A stretch of DNA of 36,171 nucleotides from Clostridiales bacterium UBA1316 (GTDB lineage Bacteria > Bacillota > Clostridia > Oscillospirales > Oscillospiraceae). This document shows, piece by piece, positions 7,428 to 16,811 of the stretch; the first letter of the stretch is position 1, and every line of letters starts with the position of its first letter. A program made the position numbers and the translations under genes. Below the pieces are notes generated by a model that was not told the DNA's origin, ran no database searches, and saw only the letters and a list, made by a program, of their open reading frames with translations. The stretch covers positions 1 through 36,171 of the forward strand of contig DBTM01000092.1 of the NCBI GenBank assembly GCA_002307055.1, in the 5' to 3' direction.

Positions 7428-10400
7428 AAAAAATAAAAAAATTTGCCAGTTTATTACTCACCCTGCTGCTTGTGGCAGGCCTTTTCCAGACGGGCGCTTA
7501 TGCGCATGACGGAGCGTTCCAATTTACCGTTTCGTCAGGGGGAAGCGCCAGAACGGTATCCTACTTCGCATCCAGAAATGCATATCTTGTTGTCGTTCCG
7601 AGCGACGCCACATCAATTAATATTGTCAGAGACAGTAATGGAACCCCGCAATATATTAAGGGAAAAAGCAACAAAGGCGTCGCTATCACATCTGAACTTG
7701 CAACACAGAAGAACTGTAAATCATGGACTGGCGCATCATATGACGGCGCCACCTCCACTTTCACAATTCCGTTGGACACATATCTTAAGGATGCGACTTC
7801 TTACGTATCCTTACTGGGTTTATCTAGTACGGCTACATATGGTTATGTAACTCTATATTCCAATAATGCCAATGGAGACCAATGCGATTTAATCCTACAG
7901 AAAGGCGGGGATCCCGGCAACTTCCCCCCCGAAATTATTTGGTCAGTTACCAAAACACAGACGATGTATATCGCGCGAAATGCGACTTTTACAGTCAATA
8001 TGAGCGGTGTCTTCGCCGACCCCGAGGGCGTTGTCCTAGCATACAAATATTCAACCGACGGCACGACATATACGGCTTTTTCAGGAAGCACCTATACGGG
8101 GACGTATTCAGGCACGCCCACCGTCTTGTATTTTAAAGCCAATGACGGGCAAAACGACAGCAACGCCAATAACGTCTATACGGTTCATCTAGAAACGCTT
8201 ACAGATAAAACAGGGCTACAGAGCGCTATAAGCAGCGCCACAGCTCTCGTTGGAGCCAACTATTATACTTCCGGAGACCGTTACAACGGCAAGGACAGCA
8301 GCGCAAGCGGTTTTTGGAGCGATATGCAGTCTGCCTTGACGGCAGCGAATTCCATCAATAGCAGTTCAACTGTCTCGCAAGAAGACGTTGACAATGCGGC
8401 CAACGTCCTCGACGCCGCGATCACGAAGCTTATCAGCCGGCAAAACGTCAATCTGACCGGGTTATATGATATTTATAGAACGGCAAACGCCAAGTATACG
8501 GACACTCAAACAAAGTCATCGGATTATACCGCGCTAAGCTGGAACAGATTCAAAACCGCGTTGCAAAACGCGCAGGAACTCATGGACGCCCTCTACAATC
8601 AGGACGGTTCGCCGTCTGACCGCAACATCGGCCCGGATTCTGCCGTAAGCCCAGAACCTTCGGACGCGATACATCAGTCAGACATGGACGCCGCCGCTGC
8701 GAGTCTCACAAGCGCATACGACAGCCTGCTCCAAATCTATGATGTCAACCAAGGAATATTCTGGCAAAGAAATGTCTCCGCCATGCTGACGCAATTCAAG
8801 GCGGCGTACGACAAGCCCATGGCATATGAAACAACAAGCTTTACCACATTTAAAACCGCTTATGATTCGGCGCAGTCCTTTCTCACTCTGAACGGCGCGA
8901 TCACGGAGGCCTCAGCAAAAACCGCAGTGGACGGCTATCAGGTGCAGGCCAAGGCCCTGTGGGAGAGCTATTACACCGGCCTGAAGAGCGCAGGGAGCAG
9001 CATCAACGTGTCCTTCAGAGTGGCGGACAACCGCGCGCTCAACAGCAATCCCGCATACGTTCTCGATCCGAAAGAAGGGACGTATTACAACAGCCATGTG
9101 ACGCTGTCGGGCGGGTTTACATTGCAAAATCTGGTCGACACGGCGGGCCTGTCACTCAACTCGCAGGGCGACGGTGACAGCAACATGTACGAATGGCTCG
9201 TCTATCTCAACGGCGTGCTGATGCGGCCTGCCGATCAGAGTGCTGACCAGAATGTTCTTTCCATTAATAAAAAACAAGTGTCTGATGTGGTTGACTGGAC
9301 CGACCTCTTGCTGCGGGACGGCGATCAGGTGGTGCTGCTGCTGGCACCGTCGCCCACCTCATCATATTATGGCCATTTAAATACCGCCGCGTTTGATAAG
9401 ACGATCACCTACATCGGCGTGCTGCAGTTCGGCAACCACGCGTCTTCCGTGAAGGAGGGTGGGGATATCACCCTGAATGTGTCCCGCGTCTCTGGATTTC
9501 AAGCCACGTATGACGGGACGTCCACGCCCTTCTCCGGGGCCTACGTTCTGGCGGCTAGGCTGGACGGAAGCGGCAACCCGACGTCGTACCGGACCCTGGA
9601 CGGCGTTACCGACGCGCAGGGGAATGTCACAACGAAAATTTACGAGGCCGGCGAGTATGTGTTGGTGGCCTTCAACCCCGTCGTAGATACGGATAATTAC
9701 ATGTATCCGTCTCTTGCCGCCGCCGCTAGGACGACCGTTACCGTAACTTCGCTGGACGGCGCGGCGCTGACTGCCGCCAAGGCGGAGCAGATAGCCCTGC
9801 TGGACGGTTTTCTGGCTTCCTGCGATCAGGTGGCAATCGGACCAGCCAAATGGGCGCAGATACAGAGCAGTTACCAGACGGGCAAGGACAATATTAATAG
9901 CGCGGTCAGCCTTCAGGCGGCGCGGGATGCGCAGGTAGCCGCGCATACGGCAATAACTGCTATTGTCGACGAGGCGAATACCGCCAACAGCAGGGCAGTA
10001 GACCTGATGACGCACTACCTCTCCTTGCTGCCCTCTATTGAGCAAATTGACGCGGGACTGTTCATGCAGCGCGATGTGCCGCGGATGGGCATAGCCATAA
10101 CCCACTTCGGCGCGATGACGGATTACCAAAAAGCCCAACTTACCGTCGCGCAGATGCAGCAGTGGAACGCCCTGCTGACGGCTTTCGGTACGGACGGCTC
10201 TAAGTTGCCGGAAAATAAAAGCTATACCGTCAAGGTGAACGTGGTAGGCGGTCATGCCGGGGATTTTTATAACGCGAGTATTGGATATTCCTATTATTAC
10301 GCCGACGCTTCCGGCACAATATATGCACCGTTTATCCGCAACGAAAGCATCTCCAGTCTGTCGACTCCGTATACGAGCACATACGGGCTTGACGGAGAGG

Positions 10401-13186
10401 AGGGCATCGGTTTTAACTTCAGCATGCCGGTAACGGACGCTTTTACCATTGACCATATCGAAGTAACGGGAGCGGAATATACTGAAATCTCACACTATAT
10501 GGCCAATTCTACCCCTTACACAGCGTATGGCGTCGGGTTTAATTCAAACCCCAGAAGCGACATAACGATCACCATATACACGCAGTCCGGAGACAATATC
10601 GATTTTATCCGCACCTCCGCTAAATCCGCGCTGACCACTGCCTATCAGGGCTATTCCAAGGCTAATTATTCAAATGCGAGATGGGCGGAGCTGACCGCGG
10701 CCTACAACGCCGGCCTCGCGGCCATCGGCGCCGCGGCAGATAAAACCGCCATCGACAGCGCGAAGGCTTCCGCCATAAGTGCCATGGCCGCAGTCAAAAC
10801 CCTGGCGCAGGAAGGCCAAACGGGAAGCACGGTCGGTACCCACGGCACCGCTCGCGTTATTATTGAAAACACCGCTTATCCGAGCAGCCCGATCAACGGG
10901 ACAATTACCGATGTGAGTGTTCCGTTAAACGATGATTCAACAATGATGACGGCCGCTCTCTATGCATTGGATCAGGCAGGCTTCACCTGGAAGGGAACCG
11001 GCGGCTCTGGCGGCAGCTCTCCGCGGGATTACACCATCACTTATCTGGCCTCCATCAGCAAGGACGGCGAGACGCTGGGAGAGTTCACCGGCAGCGCCAA
11101 GTCCGGCTGGATGGGTACCCTCAACGACTGGTTTGTCAACGAGAGTTTTCAATCCTTTTCGGTCTATGCCAATAATAAGAGCTACCTGCTTCGTGACGGC
11201 GACGAGATCCGGATTATGTTCACCGACAAATACGGGGAAGACCTGAGCGGCACATGGGGGAACGCCAATACCGCGCTGTCAGGTTTGAGCGTTTCCGGCG
11301 GAACCTTAACGCCCGCCTTCCAAAGCGATACGTTTGGCTATATTCTAGCCATACAAAGCGGTGCAGTTTCGGTAACGCCCTCGGCGGCGAATAAGAACTA
11401 CCAGGTCCGGATTTATCTCAACGAAACTTCGGGAGACAACTGGTACCGCCGCGGCGAGTCCATCCCGGTCAAGCCGGGGGACACCATCAACATCGGTATC
11501 GGCGATTATAGCTGGCCCAGCATGAACAACCAGTCGGGAAATACCATTGCTTATTCCGGCACCTGGTACAGTATCAAGATCGTCAGCAGCACCAACGCGG
11601 ACAGCGTGATATCGCTGATCAGTGAAATACCGAAAATCACCTATTCCAACTATAAAACGGTTCAGAGCAAGGTGACTCTGGCCCGGACCGCTTACGATGC
11701 GCTGATCGATACGGCAAAGGGTAAGGTCACCAATTACGCTGCGCTGACCAATGCGGAAAACCAAATTTCCCGTTATACTGCGATTGATGCAGTAAAATCG
11801 CTTTTGGCGGCCATCCCAGCCGCAGATAAGCTGACCACCGCCGACAAGAGCAAGGTGCAGGCCGCTTACGATGCTTACAGCAAGCTGGATGCCGAGCAGC
11901 AGAAGTACATCACGGTGGGTGATGCGAAAAAGTATAACGACGCCGTGGAATGGCTGAAGACGCAAGGTGCCACTGATACGCCGCCCGCCATCACAGGCAG
12001 CGACAAGGAGCAGGGCACCGGTACCGTCATAACTCCCGCCGTCACGGCGACGAACGGGACAGCGGCGGCGTCATTGAATGAGTCCGACCTGACGGACGCC
12101 ATCAAAGAAGCTAAAGAAAACGGTGGGACAATCACTATCGCACCAAATATCACCGGTATGGCGAACAAGGTTACAGTTAATGTACCGAAAGCGTCTGTAT
12201 CATCTATAGCATCCGAAACGACCGCCTCACTGACGATTGAAACACCTGTCGGCAATATAACACTGCCAAACGCGGCGCTGGATTCCTTCGTGACTCAAGC
12301 GTCCGGAAGCACCGTCACCATCAGCCTCGGTACGGTGGATAAAGCTACGCTGACGGTGAACCAGCAGAAGGCTGTCGGCACAAGCGCGGTTTACGACATC
12401 ACGGTCCTGAGCGGCACAACACATATCACCAGCTTCGGCGGGAGCAGCATCGCGGTCGCGCTGCCATATACGCTCAAGGACGGCGAAGATTCATCGGGAG
12501 TCACGGTCTGGTATCTGGACGACTTGGGAAAGCTTCAGCAGCTGACTGCGACTTATGATAAAACAACGGGCATGGCGAGCTTTACGACGACGCACCTGTC
12601 GTACTATCTGGTGGGTTATTCATCAGTCTGGACGAATCCGTTTATTGACGTTAAATCCACCGACTGGTTCTATGACGCAGTTAAGTATGTCTCGCAGAAC
12701 AGCCTGATGAGCGGCATGAGCGCAACAACGTTTGAGCCGAATACCGACATGACGCGTGCGATGCTCGTTACGGTGCTCTACCGACTGGAGGGTAAGCCAT
12801 CTGTCACGGGAGCGAATGCCTTCACGGACGTGAAGAACGGCGAGTGGTACACGGACGCCGTCATCTGGGCCTCCACGAATAAAATCGTCAACGGTTACGG
12901 CGGTGGCCTGTTTGGCACGAGCGACAGCGTGACGCGCGAGCAGCTGGCGACAATCCTGCTGAACTATGCAAAATATAAAGGCTACAATGTGACGAAAACC
13001 GCCGAGTTGACAGTGTACTCCGACGCGTCTTCCGTCAGCGCATGGGCGGGTACCGCCATGAATTGGGCGTCTGCCGAAAACCTCATCACCGGTACAACAT
13101 CGACGACGCTGTCCCCCACCAGCTCCGCCTCGCGCGCGCAGGTAGCCACAATTCTTATGCGCTTTATTGAGAACGTAGCGAAATAA
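7424..13186 (+). CDS. Giant SLH-anchored surface protein with two DUF4430 (transcobalamin-like) domains
   Basis: A 1920-residue exported protein held in the wall by SLH domains. It has a signal peptide (residues 1-27, ending AYA), then beta-rich modules and long Ala-rich helical FIVAR-like repeats (about 255-520, 790-890, 1075-1140). A divergent DUF4430-like unit lies at about 523-642 (YEWLVYLNG, LLRDGDQV). A clearer DUF4430 lies at about 1142-1272 (GWMGTLNDWF, YLLRDGDEIRIMF). A cadherin-like beta-sandwich spans about 1285-1395, with further helical and beta modules to about 1730. Three C-terminal SLH repeats (about 1736-1918) start at FIDVKSTDWFYDAV. DUF4430 belongs to the transcobalamin C-terminal-like superfamily. 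The start is GTG, the only one fitting the signal peptide. Sitting between the BtuH-like protein and the alpha-barrel protein, it is probably the wall scaffold that presents corrinoid-binding domains. Binding itself is inferred. Confidence 0.75.
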   Translation: MKKIKKFASLLLTLLLVAGLFQTGAYAHDGAFQFTVSSGGSARTVSYFASRNAYLVVVPSDATSINIVRDSNGTPQYIKGKSNKGVAITSELATQKNCKSWTGASYDGATSTFTIPLDTYLKDATSYVSLLGLSSTATYGYVTLYSNNANGDQCDLILQKGGDPGNFPPEIIWSVTKTQTMYIARNATFTVNMSGVFADPEGVVLAYKYSTDGTTYTAFSGSTYTGTYSGTPTVLYFKANDGQNDSNANNVYTVHLETLTDKTGLQSAISSATALVGANYYTSGDRYNGKDSSASGFWSDMQSALTAANSINSSSTVSQEDVDNAANVLDAAITKLISRQNVNLTGLYDIYRTANAKYTDTQTKSSDYTALSWNRFKTALQNAQELMDALYNQDGSPSDRNIGPDSAVSPEPSDAIHQSDMDAAAASLTSAYDSLLQIYDVNQGIFWQRNVSAMLTQFKAAYDKPMAYETTSFTTFKTAYDSAQSFLTLNGAITEASAKTAVDGYQVQAKALWESYYTGLKSAGSSINVSFRVADNRALNSNPAYVLDPKEGTYYNSHVTLSGGFTLQNLVDTAGLSLNSQGDGDSNMYEWLVYLNGVLMRPADQSADQNVLSINKKQVSDVVDWTDLLLRDGDQVVLLLAPSPTSSYYGHLNTAAFDKTITYIGVLQFGNHASSVKEGGDITLNVSRVSGFQATYDGTSTPFSGAYVLAARLDGSGNPTSYRTLDGVTDAQGNVTTKIYEAGEYVLVAFNPVVDTDNYMYPSLAAAARTTVTVTSLDGAALTAAKAEQIALLDGFLASCDQVAIGPAKWAQIQSSYQTGKDNINSAVSLQAARDAQVAAHTAITAIVDEANTANSRAVDLMTHYLSLLPSIEQIDAGLFMQRDVPRMGIAITHFGAMTDYQKAQLTVAQMQQWNALLTAFGTDGSKLPENKSYTVKVNVVGGHAGDFYNASIGYSYYYADASGTIYAPFIRNESISSLSTPYTSTYGLDGEEGIGFNFSMPVTDAFTIDHIEVTGAEYTEISHYMANSTPYTAYGVGFNSNPRSDITITIYTQSGDNIDFIRTSAKSALTTAYQGYSKANYSNARWAELTAAYNAGLAAIGAAADKTAIDSAKASAISAMAAVKTLAQEGQTGSTVGTHGTARVIIENTAYPSSPINGTITDVSVPLNDDSTMMTAALYALDQAGFTWKGTGGSGGSSPRDYTITYLASISKDGETLGEFTGSAKSGWMGTLNDWFVNESFQSFSVYANNKSYLLRDGDEIRIMFTDKYGEDLSGTWGNANTALSGLSVSGGTLTPAFQSDTFGYILAIQSGAVSVTPSAANKNYQVRIYLNETSGDNWYRRGESIPVKPGDTINIGIGDYSWPSMNNQSGNTIAYSGTWYSIKIVSSTNADSVISLISEIPKITYSNYKTVQSKVTLARTAYDALIDTAKGKVTNYAALTNAENQISRYTAIDAVKSLLAAIPAADKLTTADKSKVQAAYDAYSKLDAEQQKYITVGDAKKYNDAVEWLKTQGATDTPPAITGSDKEQGTGTVITPAVTATNGTAAASLNESDLTDAIKEAKENGGTITIAPNITGMANKVTVNVPKASVSSIASETTASLTIETPVGNITLPNAALDSFVTQASGSTVTISLGTVDKATLTVNQQKAVGTSAVYDITVLSGTTHITSFGGSSIAVALPYTLKDGEDSSGVTVWYLDDLGKLQQLTATYDKTTGMASFTTTHLSYYLVGYSSVWTNPFIDVKSTDWFYDAVKYVSQNSLMSGMSATTFEPNTDMTRAMLVTVLYRLEGKPSVTGANAFTDVKNGEWYTDAVIWASTNKIVNGYGGGLFGTSDSVTREQLATILLNYAKYKGYNVTKTAELTVYSDASSVSAWAGTAMNWASAENLITGTTSTTLSPTSSASRAQVATILMRFIENVAK

Positions 13187-13206
13187 AATATTCCCCGGCC
13201 GAATAC

Positions 13207-13242
13207 TTTCCCGCTGCCAGAGAATTACTCGGCAGCGGGAAA
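13207..13242 (+). repeat. 12-bp perfect intergenic hairpin without T-run
   Basis: TTTCCCGCTGCC (13207-13218) pairs with GGCAGCGGGAAA (13231-13242), with an inner GAG/CTC. The bases after it (GGGGCTTG) are not a T-tract, so on the + strand it is more likely a transcript-stabilising or processing hairpin than a terminator between the giant gene and the next cistron. Confidence 0.7.
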
Positions 13243-13269
13243 GGGGCTTGTATGAAAGGAGTGGTCTAT

Positions 13270-14934
13270 ATGCTTAGTTTGTTCAAACGAAGCGTCAGCG
13301 TTCTACTGACAATTGTGTTGCTGGTAAGCTTGTCCGCCGTATCGCTCGCTGTCACCTCTACTGACCTTGATGCGGCAATCGCAGACACGGCGGCTTATGT
13401 CTACAGCACGGTGAAGGACCCGCAGGTGGGCTCCATCGGCGGCGAGTGGGCCGTGATGGGGCTGGCACGCAGCGGCTATGCGGTTCCGGGGCAGTATTAT
13501 CAGGATTATTACGCCACAGCGGAGAAATATGTCGAAGCCTGCAAGGGCGTGCTGCACCAAAAGAAGTACACGGAGTATTCGCGTGTCACCCTGGCATTGA
13601 CGGCTATTGGAAAGGACCCGACGAACGTAGCGGGTTATAACCTGCTCACGCCGTTGGGCGATTATGACAAGACGATCTGGCAGGGGCTCAACGGTCCAAT
13701 CTGGGCGCTTATCGCACTCGACGCCGGTAATTACGCCATGCCGAAGAATCCCGCCGCAAAGACGCAGGCTACCAGAGCAATGTATGTCCAGCGCATTCTG
13801 GATTGCCAGCTTTCCGACGGCGGCTGGTCGCTCTTTGGCGGTACGTCGGCGGCTGTCTCAGGCGATCAGGTTTCCGATCCCGACATCACAGGCATGGCGC
13901 TGCAGGCGCTGGCTAAATATCAAGATAGAACCGACGTCAAGAAAGCCACCGATGAAGCCCTCGCGTGCATGTCCGCAAAGCAGAACGAAAAGGGCGGTTT
14001 CTCAAGCTGGGGGACGCCAAACTCGGAAAGCATCGTGCAGATACTCGTCGCGCTCGCGGAGCTGGGGATTCCGCTGGACGACGCGCGCTTTGTCAAAAAT
14101 GGCCAGACGCTGCTCGATAATCTGATGACGTATTATCTGCCCGGCAAGGGCTTCCAGCATACGGTGGACGGCAGCGGCTCGAACCAGATGGCAACCGAAC
14201 AGGCCTTGTATGGTCTCATCGCCGCGCAGCGCCTGCGGGACGGCAAACTGAGCCTGTACCGGATGAGCGACGCTTTAAAGATCGGCGTAAGCGCGAGCAC
14301 AGGGCCGACGAAGGGCGCGGGTCTAGAGGGTAAAAACGCGGATGTCCTCGCCGTGCCCATCACGAAGCCCGGTACGACTTTTGACGACATTACCTATACC
14401 GACGAAATAACAGCCATCGAGGCATTGGCCGCAAGGGGAATCATCACCGGCAAGACCGCGACAACATTCGATCCTGACGCAACCATGACGCGCGCGGAGT
14501 TCGCATCAATCATCGTACGTGCGCTCGGCCTTGTGCCGAAAGCCAACATCGTCTTTTCCGACTTTGAATCCACCGAATGGTACGCCCCCTATGTGGGGAC
14601 AGCCAACACCTACGGCATTGTGACCGGCAAATCGGTGACAGGTTTTGATCCGCAGGGCACGATCACCCGTCAGGAAGCTGCGGTCATGGTGACGAGAGCC
14701 GCAAAGCTCTGCGGTCTGGACACCGTCATGGACAGCGGTGCGATCCGCGATGTGCTCGCCCAGTTCGGCGACTATGTGACGTCCGCCGATTGGGCGCGAC
14801 CGTCACTGGCCTTTTGCTACAGTCAGGATATTCTGTCTCAGACGGCGCTGACAATTAAGCCCCTGGAGCCGATCAAGCGCAGCGAGGTGGCACAGATGCT
14901 GTTCAACCTGCTCGGGATCGCCAATTTATTGTGA
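13270..14934 (+). CDS. Secreted alpha6/alpha6-barrel (prenyltransferase/transcobalamin alpha-domain-like) protein with SLH repeats
   Basis: A 554-residue exported protein. ATG 13270 is chosen because AAAGGAG sits 8 bases upstream and the signal peptide begins there; an in-frame ATG at 13252 adds six residues without a good ribosome site. Residues about 25-345 carry repeated helix-pair signatures of the terpenoid-cyclase/prenyltransferase-like toroid: LDCQLSDGGWSLFGG, DITGMALQALAKY, QNEKGGFSSWG and TEQALYGLIAAQRL. This fold is shared with squalene cyclases, complement C3d and the alpha domain of intrinsic factor/transcobalamin. There is no DxDD-type catalytic acid motif in the expected place, and it is exported, so an isoprenoid enzyme is unlikely. 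Residues about 370-554 are three SLH repeats. The DUF4430 gene follows 17 bases later. A cobalamin-binding alpha domain is my inference from the neighbourhood. Confidence 0.72.
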   Translation: MLSLFKRSVSVLLTIVLLVSLSAVSLAVTSTDLDAAIADTAAYVYSTVKDPQVGSIGGEWAVMGLARSGYAVPGQYYQDYYATAEKYVEACKGVLHQKKYTEYSRVTLALTAIGKDPTNVAGYNLLTPLGDYDKTIWQGLNGPIWALIALDAGNYAMPKNPAAKTQATRAMYVQRILDCQLSDGGWSLFGGTSAAVSGDQVSDPDITGMALQALAKYQDRTDVKKATDEALACMSAKQNEKGGFSSWGTPNSESIVQILVALAELGIPLDDARFVKNGQTLLDNLMTYYLPGKGFQHTVDGSGSNQMATEQALYGLIAAQRLRDGKLSLYRMSDALKIGVSASTGPTKGAGLEGKNADVLAVPITKPGTTFDDITYTDEITAIEALAARGIITGKTATTFDPDATMTRAEFASIIVRALGLVPKANIVFSDFESTEWYAPYVGTANTYGIVTGKSVTGFDPQGTITRQEAAVMVTRAAKLCGLDTVMDSGAIRDVLAQFGDYVTSADWARPSLAFCYSQDILSQTALTIKPLEPIKRSEVAQMLFNLLGIANLL

Positions 14935-14951
14935 TGGGGTGAGGTGTCAAT

Positions 14952-15908
14952 ATGAAAAACCTTTTCAAGAAGCATAAGCGGATAATCATCGTCTCGGCGC
15001 TTGTTGTCTGTACGCTCGGCTTCGCGTTCTGGTACGGCGGGAGCGCGCCCGGCCTTCAGGGCTGGAGCGCGTCAGTCTCGTCGGTTCCATCAGCTTCGGA
15101 ACCGACTTCGGCTGTTGCGGAGACAGTGTCGCCTACCGCAGCACCGTCCAATATCCTATCGAGCGCATCGCCGTCCGAGACGTCCAAACCTTCCTCTTCT
15201 GCATTTCCAGAGGCATCGCCCGAGCTGCCTGCCAGTTCGAGTACGTCCCCTTCGGCCGCGCCAGCGCCGGGCTCTGACAGCGGTAAGCCGCTGACAGTCG
15301 AACAGAAACTGGCACTGGCGGAGTCCATCGCGGGTGGTTCCTCATCAGGTGTTCAGAGGGGTGATGCCGGGTACTCCGAGTCGCAGGGTATGCAGATTAA
15401 TCCCCAGACGGGCAAAGATCAGTACTTAACGGATCCCGTACCCGAGGGGAAGCCCATTCCCGTCGAACCGGAGAACGCTGTTATCACAGATAGGGCACAT
15501 ACCTGTACATTGTCTGTGCGCTGCGATACGATTCTGGATAACATGTCCTGGCTTGATCCGAACAAGGTGGAGTTGGTGCTGGAGGACGGCGTCATCTTTG
15601 CCACGACCACCGTGACCTTTTACGAGGGCGAGAGCGTCTTTAACGTGCTCCAGCGGGAAATGAAGAAGGCTAAAATACACATGGAGTTTGCGAACACACC
15701 TATGTACAATTCGGCGTACATTGAGGGTATCAACAATCTTTACGAATTTGACTGCGGTGAGCTCTCCGGCTGGATGTACAAGGTAAATAACTGGTTTCCT
15801 AATTACGGGTGCAGTCGGTACCAGCTGAAGGATGGGGATGTCGTCGAGTGGGTCTATACCTGTAATCTCGGCATCGATGTGGGCGGATATTACTCGGTGG
15901 GATCGTGA
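14952..15908 (+). CDS. Membrane-anchored DUF4430 (transcobalamin C-terminal-like) protein
   Basis: A 318-residue protein with a basic N-terminus and one hydrophobic segment (residues about 10-30). The C at residue 20 follows LVV, a poor lipobox, so a transmembrane anchor is likelier than a lipoprotein. Residues about 35-115 are a Ser/Pro/Ala-rich spacer of the wall-spanning type. Residues about 183-308 form the DUF4430 domain, with GESVFNVLQ, a substrate-facing YIEGINNLYEFDCG, SGWMYKVNNWFPNYGCS and YQLKDGDVVEWVYT. This corresponds to the beta domain of intrinsic factor/transcobalamin. GGGGTGAGGTG upstream supports the ATG. It lies 6 bases before the ECF T gene, so it probably hands ligand to that transporter. 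Confidence 0.78.
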   Translation: MKNLFKKHKRIIIVSALVVCTLGFAFWYGGSAPGLQGWSASVSSVPSASEPTSAVAETVSPTAAPSNILSSASPSETSKPSSSAFPEASPELPASSSTSPSAAPAPGSDSGKPLTVEQKLALAESIAGGSSSGVQRGDAGYSESQGMQINPQTGKDQYLTDPVPEGKPIPVEPENAVITDRAHTCTLSVRCDTILDNMSWLDPNKVELVLEDGVIFATTTVTFYEGESVFNVLQREMKKAKIHMEFANTPMYNSAYIEGINNLYEFDCGELSGWMYKVNNWFPNYGCSRYQLKDGDVVEWVYTCNLGIDVGGYYSVGS

Positions 15909-15914
15909 GGCGGC

Positions 15915-16811
15915 ATGAAGAGTAAAGATTCGTTTTCCAGCTATCACCCGCTCGTCAACTTTCTGTACTTTGGCCTTGTATTGGTATTTTCAATGGTATT
16001 TATGCACCCCGTTTGCCTGGGAATTTCGCTCGTCTCCGCAGTCACCTACGCAGTTTACTTAAACGGTAAAAAGGCCGTTCGGTTCAATCTGCTGTTTATG
16101 CTGCCTATATTCCTCATGGCAGCGCTCATCAATCCCGCCTTCAGCCATGAGGGCGGGACGATCCTGACATATCTGCCGAGCGGAAACCCGCTGACGCTGG
16201 AGTCCATAACCTATGGTATCTCGGCGGCAGCCATGCTGATTTCGGTCATTTCATGGTTTAGCTGCTACAACGTCGTTATGACGTCGGACAAGTTCGTGTA
16301 CCTGTTTGGGCGGGTCATACCGGCTATGTCACTCATACTTTCAATGACGCTGCGTTTTGTACCGAAGTTCACGGCGCAGATTAAGGTTGTCTCCAACGCG
16401 CAAAAGTGTGTCGGGCGCGACATGTCGAACGGCGGAGTTTTGCGCCGGGCGAAAAACGGCCTGACGATTCTCTCTATCATGGTCACCTGGGCGCTGGAGA
16501 ACGCCATCGAGACGGCGGACAGCATGAAGAGCCGAGGCTACGGCCTGCCGGGGCGGACGGCGTTTTCCATCTACCGATTTGACAAGCGTGACCGCACGGC
16601 ATTCATCTTTTTGCTCTTGTGCGGGGCATATATCATCCTCGGCGCTGTGTTCGGCGGCCTGACATGGCGGTATTACCCGACGATGAAGGGTGTGGGCTTC
16701 GGCGCGTTTCCTCTGAGCCTGTTTCTCGTATATTTCGCGCTGTCCCTCGCGCCGGTGGCCAGCAATATGACGGAGGATAATAAATGGACAGCTTTACAGT
16801 CCGCGGCCTGA
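15915..16811 (+). CDS. ECF transporter T component (CbiQ family), putative cobalamin importer
   Basis: A 298-residue integral membrane protein with about five to six hydrophobic segments. It carries the T-component coupling motif ADSMKSRGYG (near residues 196-206), which contacts ECF ATPases. The start is ATG 15915 behind GTGAGGCGGC. It follows the DUF4430 gene after 6 bases and overlaps the next gene by 28 bases, so the three are translated together. Substrate is inferred as cobalamin or another corrinoid from the upstream riboswitch and the transcobalamin-like partners; the T component itself carries no specificity. Confidence 0.85.
   Translation: MKSKDSFSSYHPLVNFLYFGLVLVFSMVFMHPVCLGISLVSAVTYAVYLNGKKAVRFNLLFMLPIFLMAALINPAFSHEGGTILTYLPSGNPLTLESITYGISAAAMLISVISWFSCYNVVMTSDKFVYLFGRVIPAMSLILSMTLRFVPKFTAQIKVVSNAQKCVGRDMSNGGVLRRAKNGLTILSIMVTWALENAIETADSMKSRGYGLPGRTAFSIYRFDKRDRTAFIFLLLCGAYIILGAVFGGLTWRYYPTMKGVGFGAFPLSLFLVYFALSLAPVASNMTEDNKWTALQSAA

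Noticed and set aside
9377..10456. Long antisense open frame (359 codons) inside the giant surface-protein gene.
   Set aside because: It is a shadow of GC-biased codons on the + strand. It has no ribosome site or recognisable domain, and the + product has clear domains and a signal peptide.
13270..14380. Squalene/terpene cyclase or prenyltransferase enzyme.
   Set aside because: The repeats match the fold, but the protein is exported, ends in SLH domains and lacks the cyclase catalytic acid motif. A binding role fits better.
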